DNA of 64,000 nt from Xenia sp. Carnegie-2017 (GCF_021976095.1 NW_025813483.1:11759800-11823799), one strand, 5' to 3'; positions 40,932-51,404 are shown, counted from the first letter of the stretch. Made by a program: numbers and translations. Notes: generated by a model not told the origin, from the sequence alone.

Positions 40932-41357
40932 CAGGGGTCTCCAAACTACGGCCTGCGGGCCAGATGCGGCCCGTTGGGCCTCTCAATCCGGCCCGCAGAG
41001 ACACTTAAGAAAAAATAATATTATTAAACAAAATAAACTTTTTGCAGAAAGTTAACGTTATGACGCAAGTCAACTAGCAAGAGTGGCTTACGTCAATTTT
41101 TGTCTCAATTTCCTACTTCCGTTTCAAGCACATTGCGAAATTTAAAAAGCTGAATGATAATGTGGAAATTTTTTATATTTCAATGCTTCATAATGGCCAA
41201 TGAAAGAAAAAGATGATGAATGTCGGCGATTTCAAGAAGAGTGGAGTGTAAAATACTTCTTCATCGCTCTTTGACCAGCGGTATACGGTTCTTCGGCCCG
41301 CAACATGCTGGATGAAAGTTCATGTGGCCCTCTGGCTGTAAAGTTTGGAGACCCCTG
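40932..41357. mobile_element. hAT-superfamily MITE, 426 bp
   Basis: The element starts CAGGGGTCTCCAAACT, and its right end is the exact complement, AGTTTGGAGACCCCTG. Both sides are flanked by a perfect 8-bp target duplication, gtatatat (40924-40931 and 41358-41365), diagnostic of hAT-like transposition. Next to the ends are GC-rich runs (CGGCCTGCGGGCC and complementary blocks) that stand out from the AT-rich surroundings. There is no transposase, so it depends on a partner element. The perfect target duplication and TIRs suggest fairly recent movement. Confidence 0.9.
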
Positions 41358-41413
41358 GTATATATAATCGAACTAAACTCGTACGTAAAATTACTAGAGA
41401 AAATTACAGACAA

Positions 41414-41549
41414 ATAAGGAAGTAAACGGATAAGGAAGTTTAACTTTATTGAAACACGCCTACGTTGATTAAAATTAGAAGCATAATTGCTAGATAGTGC
41501 ATAAGGAAGTAAACGGATAAGGAAGTTTAACTTTATTGAAACACGCCTA
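41414..41549. repeat. Direct duplication, 49 bp at 87-bp offset
   Basis: A 49-bp sequence beginning ATAAGGAAGTAAACGGATAA occurs at 41414-41462 and again at 41501-41549, with 38 bp between the copies. The inter-copy part, GCATAATTGCTAGATAGTGC, is also found inverted near 56765-56790 (with one change), so the neighbourhood is linked to the palindromic region 15 kb away. Confidence 0.8.
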
Positions 41550-41602
41550 GATAGTGCATAAATAATAGGCTTTTTAAGTAAACGACAATTTTTTTAAAGT
41601 AA

Positions 41603-41636
41603 ACATGTTTCGGCATGCTTATGCCATCTTCAGTAC
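41603..41636 (-). ncRNA. Hammerhead-like motif in left foldback arm (tentative)
   Basis: Read on the minus strand, CTGAAGA is followed by a stem GGCAT-AAGC-ATGCC and then GAAAC. This order (CUGANGA, stem II, GAAA) matches the conserved core of hammerhead ribozymes, which Penelope-like elements are known to carry. One extra T sits between core and stem, and I have not identified stems I and III or the cleavage site, so activity is uncertain. Confidence 0.35.
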
Positions 41637-41882
41637 ATGGAATGACTATGATATCTATTTGCAGTTATAATTATATTATTTGAGTGAAAGTGTATCGAAT
41701 TACTAGATGATGGAATTATTTACAAGTTGAATATCGTGGTGATGTGATGTATTACTATGTATTATTAAACATCACATCAGCACGATATTCAACTTGTAAA
41801 TATTTCCATCATCTAGTAATTCGATACATTCTCACTTAAATTACATAGATATGACTGTAAATAGATATTATAATCCTTCCTT

Positions 41883-41918
41883 GTACTGAAGATGGCATAA
41901 GCATGCCAAAACACGTTT
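41883..41918 (+). ncRNA. Hammerhead-like motif in right foldback arm (decayed)
   Basis: This is the inverted partner of the motif in the left arm: CTGAAGA, then GGCAT-AAGC-ATGCC, then AAAAC instead of GAAAC. The G-to-A change hits a core position, so this copy should be inactive if the family were ever a ribozyme. The same changed form is in the two later copies at about 47505-47535 and 53123-53153. Confidence 0.3.
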
Positions 41919-42327
41919 ACTTTTAAAAAATTGTCGTTCATTTAAAATGCCTGATATATATATAGTGCTTTTACGAAATTATGGAAATGGCATAAATAAT
42001 AATAAAAATAATTTCTCAACTTTTGAACGCTAGCAGAACGTGATTGAAAGAAAAATTTTTCACCAACTTAATGTTCGATATCATCATTTGCTCGCATGCC
42101 GAAATTTCTTCCTCCGCACAACCATTTCCTATCTTTAGGTGTAGCCCATTCAAGAATCAATAAAACTCAAGCAGTACTGACGTCTTGTATGCTTCTCAAA
42201 TTGCAAACAAGTCAAAGGACTGACAATTTCTGGTAGACGTTACGCACGTAATTATGTACAATTTCACACATTCTTTTTTTCGAGACACACCTTTTCCGCT
42301 GAAAATCTTTCTAACGGTTGGTAATCA

Positions 42328-43200
42328 TCAACACTCGCTTTCTTCTTTTAGAAGTCTCGAACAAAATTTTGTCATTATTTTAATAATCTTCATTGCTTCA
42401 GAGCGCAAAATGGAGTTTTTCCAAAAGAAAATGAAACAATTGAACGTCGAATTCATCAACACTACTGTTTTAAGCCAAAGTAACAAAATGTTCGACGTCC
42501 TAGTTGTCGGGAAAAGCAGGTTGTAAACGATGAATACCACAATTGGAATATAGAATAACATTTGACTTGCAAATCCCAATAAGCAAATTGATATTTGCTT
42601 CGTGGAAATTTTTGCTTTCCTGTCCGGATCATTGACGCGAAGCTTGCGATAGTTACGTGAAATCCTGAATAGTTTATAAGTGATAAACAGCATAGGAGGA
42701 ATGTATAAACACATGAATATCAAAGTGTGTATTTCGAACGCAAACAATATGCCATTCATGACCATTATGTGAGCAATGGTTGGAATAAATACAGATACAA
42801 CAAATATCAATAAAAGTTTCCGTTTGGTAATGGTTGTCTTGTGGTATATTGGATATGAAAGTGACAGATAACGATCCAAATTCATGACCAACAAAGCCAT
42901 TAAAGACGGTGTTTGAGTATTAGACACAATCTCCAATGTAATATGTACCCAATACGGAAAAATTCGAAATTTATTCGTGGCTAAAAAAAATGTTATAACC
43001 GTAACAAGAGGATGGTTTACCACAATCACCAATAAGTCACAACACGATAAAACCATGATCATAAAATAACATAATTTCTTTCGTAGGTACGTTGTTCGCC
43101 AAAACACAATAATTACTAGAGCATTTGATACAACACCAAGAACGAAAAATATTATATTGAGCGCAATTATTGTCACCAGGTTGAACAAATTTAAATCCAT
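42328..43200 (-). CDS. Class A (rhodopsin-like) GPCR, copy 1, intronless
   Basis: A 290-codon uninterrupted gene encodes a seven-helix receptor. Helices are at about residues 7-33 (TM1, with VVSNALVI carrying the TM1 Asn), 43-72 (TM2, CCDLLV with the TM2 Asp), 86-114 (TM3, ending MNLDRYLSL with the DRY motif), 127-150, 156-180, 203-231 and 239-263. TM7 ends NSTFNCFIFFW in place of NPxxY. No Cys is seen at the start of TM3, so the usual TM3-ECL2 disulphide may be missing. The single-exon form, short N-terminus and tandem copies fit the expanded chemosensory-like GPCR families of cnidarians. The C-tail (KFCSRLLKEESEC) differs in frame from copies 2 and 3. The ligand is unknown. Confidence 0.9.
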   Translation of the reverse strand: MDLNLFNLVTIIALNIIFFVLGVVSNALVIIVFWRTTYLRKKLCYFMIMVLSCCDLLVIVVNHPLVTVITFFLATNKFRIFPYWVHITLEIVSNTQTPSLMALLVMNLDRYLSLSYPIYHKTTITKRKLLLIFVVSVFIPTIAHIMVMNGILFAFEIHTLIFMCLYIPPMLFITYKLFRISRNYRKLRVNDPDRKAKISTKQISICLLGFASQMLFYIPIVVFIVYNLLFPTTRTSNILLLWLKTVVLMNSTFNCFIFFWKNSILRSEAMKIIKIMTKFCSRLLKEESEC

Positions 43201-43663
43201 AATTGTCTACAGCGTAGCAAATTGAGCGTTTGACCTAAACACCACGATAATAATGTATGCCATGTATATAATATGTTATGTGTGATCTACGATCGTTTAT
43301 AACATCTTATTCAGCATCACGTCACACACGTAATCTCATATTTCGTGTTTTCACGTCGACAAATATTTGCTTACTTTGTCTTAAATTTCAAGTTCCTGTT
43401 TAGCCTCCTACAATCGTATGGAAATTTTACATACTTTTACAATGCCATTGATATAACAGGATAAAGACATCCTTAGTTGGTCTGTTTCAATTTTCCTTCT
43501 TTTGTAATTGTTCATTCAACTAAAGTCTTTAAAAGACTTTCGCAAGACGAAGTTCTAAATATATCTGTACTCATACTAAAAAACCAATTGTTTATCATGC
43601 AATAGAAAGCTATCGACAGCCTTAAAATTTGTTTTTAAAACATCAATCCAAGCATTAAATCAC
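43201..43663. other. 5' flank of GPCR copy 1
   Basis: This AT-rich flank upstream of the receptor start is conserved in all three units (48816-49278 and 54434-54899). It includes AGTCTTTAAAAGACTTTCGCAAGACG, whose first part is a short inverted repeat. It probably contains the receptor promoter, but I cannot identify a specific TATA box or factor site. No gene is seen. Confidence 0.5.
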
Positions 43664-44242
43664 AAAGAATGCCGGAGTTCAGAAACAGCTTGCCCACAAC
43701 AGACATCTCAGAGATCATAATGAAACTGAGTGGCTTTTACTTTACCCTGATATGGATATCGTGGGAAATATTCCAGGAAGCAGTGAAAACTTCTCTGTGG
43801 AAAAATATAAAAATGAACTTGGACGTCCATACAGTCGAGTAAATTTGTACATTTGCAAAATGCTTGATTTTGAAGGTAAACACTGAGTTCAAAATAATTC
43901 CGGGTATTTTTTGCATTTAGACTGCTGGAGTGAGCATTAGGGCATTGCACAAGACAAACACTGGCTGTATTGAAAACTGATATGTCATGCAATAAATAAT
44001 CAAAAGCAGTCACATTTTATTGAAGCAACATTTCTGAGCTTCCCAGAGTTGAATGGGCCTATTGACTGTATTTTACTGGTGAATAAAGGTTCACTACTGG
44101 GGCAAGCACAGAGCAAAATGCGAAAAATGCCCTAGTACATAAAAGTTAAAAAATGCCTTAGAATAATTATCTTGCAACTAACATTAAACCTTCAAAAGAA
44201 TTTGTTTGTAGGGTTAGCAATTATGTTATATTCTAAATTTAG
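43664..44242. other. Region upstream of HECT gene, copy 1
   Basis: No firm gene is seen. A plus-strand frame from 43670 reads MPEFRNSLPTTDISEII and continues to about 43845, and a 101-codon minus frame overlaps it; neither has a recognisable domain. The stretch probably holds the 5' untranslated part or an early exon of the HECT gene. A likely 3' splice site (CTAAATTTAG) ends at 44242. Confidence 0.4.
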
Positions 44243-45788
44243 TAGCCAATGATTTGACTGAAGACCTCGAGGAAACGGTTGTTCCAGATACTGCTGATGT
44301 TTTTGAAGATAATTCTGAGCAAGAAAATTCTTCACAAACTATATGTGAACTGGGAAATTCTCAACAAGTCAATGCAACACCAGATAATCTGTGGAAGTTA
44401 ATCATGCTCATACCAATGCTGTTCCAGCTAGTCTTGCAAAAGCTAGTCTAGTGGAGGCCAGCCATGTTCAAACAAATCCTGTTCCAAGCAATGTTGTTAA
44501 TGTTGATAATAGTTGTGTGGAAGCTGTTTCCTTTCAGGTTGATTCATTTTCAGTTGAGCAAATCATTATGGAACCAGGTGAAATGCCTGCTCAAATTTTT
44601 CAGGATGCAGGTATAACTAATGATTTGTTACATATGTATCCTATACATTTTGTATATTTCATTGTTTTTGTATTTTAAATTTATTTTTTAGATGTAACTG
44701 AATCCCTACTAGATAATATTGAACCAGAGCCAAATCTTGTACAACCAGCTCAAGTTAATTTACCCGAGGAACAATTGCATGTGCTAGATCTCCTAATCCA
44801 TCGCACAGCCCTTTTGAAAGACATGATAACAGAATTTTATAATCCAAATGTATTGAAATCTACTATATTTTTTAAAGTAGTTGATGCAAGAGGTAGGTTT
44901 GAGGAGGGAGAAGGAAGAGGTGTTGCACGTGATCTTCTTACAGAGTTTTGGCACCTTTTTTATCAGTCATTATCTATTGGAGCATCTACCAAGGTGCCAG
45001 CCATTCGTCATGATTATCAAAAGCTGGAATGGGAGGCAGTGGCTAGAATCATGTTGTATGGCTACTGCAAAGAAGGAGTGTTCCCCATTACATTGTGTCC
45101 AGCTTTTGTTGCATGTACTCTCCATGGTGAAGACAGTGTTTCTTGTGAAGTGCTGTTAAACTCTTTCATGGAGTATATGGCTGAAGACGAGAGAGAAGTG
45201 GTTGATAACTTAATGAAAAATCGATCACAGATATGTAAAAATGAAGACTTACTTGAAGTTTTAGGAAGCTACAAGTGCTATCTCAATCCCACAGAAGAAA
45301 ATATTGAAGATATATTATGCCAATTAGCTCACCAAGAACTTATCCAAAGACCGCGGTACGTTTCCAATTGTTGGGCAACAATATTGCAATCATTGAAAAG
45401 TCATCCTGCGTTTCAAGATGTTGCAAGCATTCTTTGCTTTTACCAAGAAAGAAAACCTACGTCCCAAAAGGTTTTGAAAATTCTAGATGCCTCCCCCGAA
45501 AATGAGGCACAACGAAATGCATTTGATCATTTGGTGCGCTATATAAAGTCTCTAGGTGGCAACGTAACCGCGTTCCTTCAATTTACCACAGGTTCTGATA
45601 TCATTTTAGAAGGTCAAAAGTTAAAAGTGTCATTTACAGAACTTAATGGTTTACAACGTCGTCCTGTAGCACACACATGTGGACCATTGCTAGAGATTCC
45701 CAGCACTTATCAATTTTATAATGAGCTTGTAGAGGAGTTTTCGTCGATCCTAAGAGAAAAAAGTGCCTGGTCGTTTGACATTGTATGA
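44243..45788 (+). CDS. HECT-domain E3-ligase-like protein of the transposon, copy 1
   Basis: HECT proteins take ubiquitin onto a catalytic Cys and pass it to a substrate. Exon 2 (44692-45788) is fully open and covers most of a HECT domain: FEEGEGRGVARDLLTEFW near its start, VPAIRHDYQKLEWEAVARI, then the C-lobe RRPVAHTCGPLLEIPSTY with the catalytic Cys, ending SFDIV-stop. The upstream exon (44243-44610) is acidic and rich in Ser/Gln, and joins through an 81-bp intron (44611-44691, GTATAA...TTTTTAG). Inside exon 1 the likely reading switches frame near 44390, and the same switch is in copy 2, so either a short length change predates the duplication or another intron exists. It resembles the G2E3-like HECT proteins multiplied by transposons in fish and cnidarians. 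Confidence 0.75.
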
Positions 45789-46033
45789 AAGTTCTATCAC
45801 ATGTTTTAGCACACTATTATGACATATTATACTGTGTTTTACATTGTAGAAACACTTTTTTTAGTTCACTTTTGTTAAAAAAGATTTTATGGACAATGAT
45901 GTGGTGTCATATGAAGATGGAGGTTATGGACCTTCCCTGAATATGAAATTATCTTATTTCTTTATAAGATTACCATATACGTTATCGTTTTGAGTTATTA
46001 ATGTTAAATATGTTTTGTTCATTGCTATTTGCT
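45789..46033. other. Convergent 3' intergenic space, copy 1
   Basis: About 245 bp separate the HECT stop from the integrase stop. The stretch is AT-rich, with TTTCTTTATAAGATTACC near the middle, and carries the 3' untranslated parts of both transcripts. I see no canonical AATAAA on either strand. Confidence 0.4.
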
Positions 46034-47167
46034 TTAAGCTGCTTCTAGAAGTCTTTCATATGCCATTAAAGCTTCTCTCCATGTCTGGATCTGTTCTATT
46101 CGTAACACACCAGCACTATACGAGAAATATTTTTGATATGTAGAGACCTTTTCTGTCGACACATTAACTGAATTGTAAATCTCTATAAGATCTTCGTCGT
46201 CATTGTTTCTGAAAATCTTCAGCTCCAACTGCTTCAGGTAGAAGGTAAAGCTGATCAGGGATCCCCGCATGAGTGTAAAACCTGGATTTGCGTACATAGT
46301 GACTGTTCCACGATTCCTTGATTTGGTCAAGTCCTTTTTTTAAGACAGGACTAAAGCAAAACCATAGACACTCAAGTTGAAGTACGTTGCTTGTGTCTAA
46401 AACCCCTTTAGCTATCAAATCCTTAAAAAAATTCATCCACCACGAGGCCCACGAGCGACGTAACATGGCCCACCATGCTTCTATTCGCTGATTGCTGTGT
46501 GATGATCCATATTGATGAGCATTGACGTCAGAATGTGTGTCCGTACCATCTCGGCGTAAGAAACACTGGGCTGATGCCATAATCCCATTTTCTGTTCCCC
46601 TATCTGTTCTAAGAATTTTAGGACAGAGTTGCATATTAGATATGCAGTCGTAAAATAGCCTGCCCACTACGCGGGATCATTATTTGAAGGAACTATATTT
46701 AACCACAGTATTTTCCTGCTAAATCCATCTATACACCCATGGATGGGGAAACCATACGGTTTAAGTTTGTCGAAACCATTGGCATGCCAGCAATAATTTG
46801 GCCCCGGATTCATGTAAGCTCTTCTACGAAGACGGTTAGCCCGTCTCCAATTCGATCCCTCTGGATCCACTTCTCGAAGGGTGGTTTGAGCAACCAAACG
46901 AGGAACTTGCAAGCCATATTTTGACTGCAATCGTCTCCACATGGCTCTATAGCCCAACAATTTACCACTTCCATCTAGTTCTCGAACAATGCATCTTCTT
47001 ACGTGGTCTTTATCAACGGTATTTCCACGTCGGTGCAATCCATAAAGCTTAAGATTATTCAGCAAAGTACTTCTGGAGATGCGAATTCCATGATATTTTT
47101 GTAATAGCTGTACGATTGTATCATACGTGTAGTTTTTAGTAAAATAGTTGCGAATGATATCTTCCAT
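46034..47167 (-). pseudogene. DDE (rve-type) integrase/transposase, copy 1, broken
   Basis: The protein begins MEDIIRNYFTKNY with a helix-turn-helix-like segment (IRISRSTLLNNLKLYGL, about residues 27-43). A catalytic core follows with CWHANGFDKLKPYGF, IHGCIDGFSRKILWL, LRTDRGTENG and SNQRIEAWWAMLRRSW. It ends YERLLEAA-stop. The second acidic residue (D of RTDRGTEN) and the third (E of RIEAWW) are present. Where relatives as I recall them have WHID, this copy reads WHAN, so the first catalytic Asp seems to be Asn. Reading is interrupted after NNDP (about 46670), where one base seems missing, and again near 46200. The first break is shared with copy 2, so it predates the duplication. The copy should be inactive. 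Confidence 0.8.
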
Positions 47168-47271
47168 AAGTCATTAAAGTATTGTTTAGCAGCGGAAAGA
47201 AATGTCAAGTAATAGACTGCCGGCTTTTCCTTTTTAAATTTGAACTTACGTTTGTTAGTATTCGAATTTTT

Positions 47272-47353
47272 GTGCGCGTATGCTGTTATTTGTAAGTGTG
47301 CATCTGGAATTTGTGCGCGTATGCTGTTATTTGTAAGTGTGCTTGTACTTGTG
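47272..47353. repeat. Two 41-bp direct repeats near transposon end, copy 1
   Basis: GTGCGCGTATGCTGTTATTT and the following TGTAAGTGTGC occur twice at a 41-bp offset just inside the presumed right end of the HECT/integrase element. Subterminal repeats of this kind are frequent transposase-binding sites; that role is inference. The same pair is in copy 2 near 52890-52971. Confidence 0.7.
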
Positions 47354-47963
47354 GGCCACCGTATATGTGTTACTATGTATTATTAAACATCACATCGGCA
47401 CGATATTCAACTAGTAAATATTTCCATCATCTAGTAATTCGATACACTCTCACTTAAATAACATAGATATAACTGTAAATAGATATTATAATCCTTCCTT
47501 GTACTGAAGATGGCATAAGCATGCCAAAACATGTTTACTTTCAAAAAATTGTCGTTCATTTGAAATGCCTGATATATATATAGTGCTTTGATAAATTATG
47601 GAAATGGCATAAATAATAATAAAATAAATCCTCAACTTTTGAACGCTAACAGAACGTGATTGAAAGAAAAATTCTTCACCAATTTAATGTTCGATATCAT
47701 CATTTGCTCGCATGCCGAAATTTCTTCCTCCGCATCAACCATTTCCAATCTTTAGGTGTAGCCCATTCAAGAATCAATAAAACTCAAGCAGTACTGACGT
47801 CTTGTGTGCTTCTCAAATTGCAAACAAGCAAAGGACTAACAATTTCTGGTAGACGTTACGCACGCAATAATGTACAATTTCACACATTCTTTTTTTCGAG
47901 ACACACCTTTTCCGCTGAAAATCTTTCTAACGGTTGGTAATCATCAACACTCGCTTTCTTCTT

Positions 47964-48815
47964 TTAGAAGTCTCGAACAAATTTCGTCATTGTTTTAATA
48001 ATCTTCATTGCTTCAGAGCGCAAAATGGAGTTTTTCCAAAAGAAAATGAAACAATTGAACGTCGAATTCATCACCACTACTGTTTTAAGCCAAAGTAACA
48101 AAATGTTCGATGTCCTAGTTGTCGGGAAAAGCAGGTTGTAAACGATGAATACCAGAATTGGAATATAGAATAACATTTGACTTGCAAATCCCAATAAGCA
48201 AATTGATATTTGCTTCGTGGAAATTTTTGCTTTCCTGTCCGGATCATTGACGCGAAGCTTGCGATAGTTACGCGAAATCCTGAATAGTTTATAAGTGATA
48301 AACAGCATAGCAGGAATGTATAAACACATGAATATCAAAGTGTGTATTTCGAACGCAAACAATATGCCATTCATGACCATTATGTGAGCAATGGTTGGAA
48401 TAAATACAGATACAACAAATATCAATAAAAGTTTCCGTTTGGTAATGGTTGTCTTGTGGTATATTGGATATGAAAGTGACAGATAACGATCCAAATTCAT
48501 GACCAACAAAGCCATTAAAGACGGTGTTTGAGTATTAGACACAATCTCCAATGTAATATGTACCCAATACGGAAAAATTCGAAATTTATTCGTGGCTAAA
48601 AAAAATGTTATAACCGTAACAAGAGGATGGTTTACCACAACCACCAATAAGTCACAACAAGATAAAACCATGATCATAAAATAACATAATTTCTTTCGTA
48701 GGTACGTTGTTCGCCAAAACACAATAATTACAAGAGCATTTGATACAACACCAAGAACGAAAAATATTATATTGAGCGCAATTATTGTCACCAGGTTGAA
48801 CAAATTTAAATCCAT
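47964..48815 (-). CDS. Class A (rhodopsin-like) GPCR, copy 2, intronless
   Basis: This 283-codon receptor differs from copy 1 by only a few residues: DLLVVVVNH for DLLVIVVNH, IPAMLF for IPPMLF, PILVFIV for PIVVFIV and VVVMNST for VVLMNST. All seven helices, the LDRYLSL motif and the NSTFNCFIFF end of TM7 are kept. It ends KFVRDF-stop, while copy 3 reads on from the same VRDF through a KRRKR-rich tail. The 3' half of the gene carries copy-3-like variants and the 5' half copy-1-like variants, so it looks like a recombinant. It is open throughout and plausibly functional as a plasma-membrane receptor. Confidence 0.9.
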   Translation of the reverse strand: MDLNLFNLVTIIALNIIFFVLGVVSNALVIIVFWRTTYLRKKLCYFMIMVLSCCDLLVVVVNHPLVTVITFFLATNKFRIFPYWVHITLEIVSNTQTPSLMALLVMNLDRYLSLSYPIYHKTTITKRKLLLIFVVSVFIPTIAHIMVMNGILFAFEIHTLIFMCLYIPAMLFITYKLFRISRNYRKLRVNDPDRKAKISTKQISICLLGFASQMLFYIPILVFIVYNLLFPTTRTSNILLLWLKTVVVMNSTFNCFIFFWKNSILRSEAMKIIKTMTKFVRDF

Positions 48816-49861
48816 AATTGTCTACAGCGTAGCAAATTGAGCGTTTGACCTAAACACCACGATAATAATGTATGCCATGTATATAATATGTTATGTGTGA
48901 TCTACGATCGTTTATAACATCTTATTCAGCATCACGTCACACACGTAATCTCATATTTCGTGTTTTCACGTCGACAAATATTTGCTTACTTTGTCTTAAA
49001 TTTCAAGTTCCTGTTTAGCCTCCTACAATCGTATGGAAATTTTACATACTTTTACAATGCCATTGATATAACAGTATAAAGACATCCTTAGTTGGTCTGT
49101 TTCAATTTTCCTTCTTTTGTAATTGTTCATTCAACTAAAGTCTTTAAAAGACTTTCGCAAGACGAAGTTCTAAATATATCTGTACTCATACTAAAAAACC
49201 AATTGTTTATCATGCAATAGAAAGCTATCGACAGCCTTAAAATTTGTTTTTAAAACATCAATCCAAGCATTAAATCACAAAGAATGCCGGAGTTCAGAAA
49301 CAGCTTGCCCACAACAGACATCTCAGAGATCATAATGAAACTGAGTGGCTTTTACTTTACCCTGATATGGATATCGTGGGAAATATTCCAGGAAGCAGTG
49401 AAAACTTCTCTGTGGAAAAATATAAAAATGAACTTGGACGTCCATACAGTCGAGTAAATTTGTACATTTGCAAAATGCTTGATTTTGAAGGTAAACACTG
49501 AGTTCAAAATAATTCCGGGTATTTTTTTTGCATTTAGACTGCTGGAGTGAGCATTAGGGGCATTGCACAAGACAAACACTGGCTGTATTGAAAACTGATA
49601 TGTCATGCAATAAATAATCAAAAAGCAGTCACATTTTATTGAAGCAACATTTCTGAGCTTCCCAGAGTTGAATAGGCCTATTGACTGTATTTTACTGGTG
49701 AATAAAGGTTCACTACTGGGGCAAGCACAGAGCAAAATGCGAAAAATGCCCTAGTACATAAAAGTTAAAAAATGCCTTAGAATAAGTATCTTGCAACTAA
49801 CATTAAACCTTCAAAAGAATTTGTTTGTAGGGTTAGCAATTATGTTATATTCTAAATTTAG

Positions 49862-51404
49862 TAGCCAATGATTTGACTGAAGACCTCGAGGAAACGGTTG
49901 TTCCAGATACTGCTGATGTTTTTGAAGATAATTCTGAGCAAGAAAATTCTTCACAAACTATATGTGAACTGGGAAATTCTCAACAAGTCAATGCAACACC
50001 AGATAATTTGTGGAAGTTAATCATGCTCATACCAATGCTGTTCCAGCTAGTCTTGCAAAAGCTAGTCTAGTGGAGGCCAGCCATGTTCAAACAAATCCTG
50101 TTCCAAGCAATGTTGTTAATGTTGATAATAGTTGTGTGGAAGCTGTTTCCTTTCAGGTTGATTCATTTTCAGTTGAGCAAATCATTATGGAACCAGGTGA
50201 AATGCCTGCTCAAATTTTTCAGGATGCAGGTATAACTAATGATTTGTTACATATGTATCCTATACATTTTGTATATTTCATTGTTTTTGTATTTTAAATT
50301 TATTTTTTAGATGTAACTGAATCCCTACTAGATAATATTGAACCAGAGCCAAATCTTGTACAACCAACTCAAGTTAATTTACCTGAGGAACAATTGCATG
50401 TGCTAGATCTCCTAATCCATCGCACAGCCCTTTGAAAGACATGATAACAGAATTTTATAATCCAAATGTATTGAAATCTACTATATTTTTAAAGTAGTTG
50501 ATGCAAGAGGTAGGTTTGAGGAGGGAGAAGGAAGAGGTGTTGCACGTGATCTTCTTACAGAGTTTTGGCACCTTTTATCAGTCATTATCTATTGGAGCAT
50601 CTACCAAGGTGCCAGCCATTCGTCATGATTATCAAAAGCTGGAATGGGAGGCAGTGGCTAGAATCATGTTGTATGGCTACTGCAAAGAAGGAGTGTTCCC
50701 CATTACATTGTGTCCAGCTTTTGTTGCATGTACTCTCCATGGTGAAGACAGTGTTTCTTGTGAAGTGCTGTTAAACTCTTTCATGGAGTATATGGCTGAA
50801 GACGAGAGAGAAGTGGTTGATAACTTAATGAAAAATCGATCACAGATATGTAAAAATGAAGACTTACTTGAAGTTTTAGGAAGCTACAAGTGCTATCTCA
50901 ATCCCACAGAAGAAAATATTGAAGATATATTATGCCAATTAGCTCACCAAGAACTTATCCAAAGACCGCGGTACGTTTCCAATTGTTGGGCAACAATATT
51001 GCAATCATTGAAAAGTCATCCTGCGTTTCAAGATGTTGCAAGCATTCTTTGCTTTTACCAAGAAAGAAAACCCACGTCCAAAAAGGTTTTGAAAATTCTA
51101 GATGCCTCCCCCGAAAATGAGGCACAACGAAATGCATTTGATCATTTGGTGCGCTATATAAAGTCTCTAGGTGGCAACGTAACCGCGTTCCTTCAATTTA
51201 CCACAGGTTCTGATATCATTTTAGAAGGTCAAAAGTTTAAAATGGTCATTTACAGAACTTAATGGTTTACAACGTCGTCTTGTAGCACACACATGTGGAC
51301 CATTGCTAGAGATTCCCAGCACTTATCAATTTTATAATGAACTTGTAGAGGAGTTTTCGTCGATCCTAAGAGAAAAAAGTGCCTAGTCGTTTGACATTGT
51401 ATGA
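49862..51404 (+). pseudogene. HECT-domain protein of the transposon, copy 2, broken
   Basis: It has the same exon plan as copy 1, with the intron at 50230-50310 and exon 2 from 50311. Several short runs are one or more bases shorter than in copy 1 (near 50432, 50490 and 50573), and another length change lies near 51237, so the HECT frame is broken in several places. A further substitution near the end (GCCTAG for GCCTGG) creates a stop. The longest remaining frame (50498-51262) covers the middle of the HECT domain but lacks the catalytic HTCGPLLEIP block in frame. Since copy 1 is open in this region, these changes arose after the duplication or are sequencing errors. Confidence 0.75.

Larger units (their letters stand above)
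41567..41952. repeat. Foldback element, 386 bp, long inverted arms
   Basis: Two arms of about 185 bp are inverted copies around a short spacer, ATTACTATGTATTATTAA, near 41751-41768. Arm landmarks are AACGACAATTTTTTT, the ATGGCATAAGC/GCTTATGCCAT block, ATCTAGTAATTCGATACA and GTTGAATATCGTG, each present in both orientations. The right arm alone reappears at 47370 and 52988 as the start of each later duplication unit. No coding capacity is seen. Confidence 0.85.
41752..47369. repeat. Tandem duplication unit 1 (5,618 bp)
   Basis: First of two full units. It starts in the spacer of the foldback element (TTACTATG) and contains the foldback right arm, the GPCR 3' flank, GPCR copy 1, its 5' flank (43201-43663, no gene seen), and the HECT/integrase transposon segment. 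It ends with GTATATGTG just before TTACTATG recurs. It resembles unit 2 closely throughout, with scattered substitutions and small indels. Confidence 0.9.
43664..47369. mobile_element. DNA transposon with HECT and DDE-integrase genes, copy 1
   Basis: This segment is present in units 1 and 2 but absent after GPCR copy 3, where sequence diverges exactly at AAATCAC. It encodes a HECT-type ubiquitin-ligase-like protein (plus) and an rve-type DDE integrase (minus), convergent and about 245 bp apart. Homologous gene pairs are common in fish, cnidarian and other animal genomes as DNA transposons (IS3EU- or Ginger-like is my best guess). The right end carries TACGGTGGCCCACAAGT (reading inward on the minus strand from about 47365), a plausible terminus. 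I find no matching inverted copy on the left, so the left end may be lost. Confidence 0.7.

Noticed and set aside
43708-44013. Minus-strand frame of 101 codons (and its copy at 49352-49735)
   Set aside because: No domain, and the frame is not kept between the two copies; it is probably part of the HECT 5' region.
46739-46924. Plus-strand frame of 61 codons, repeated at 52358
   Set aside because: It is antisense to the integrase core and has no independent support.
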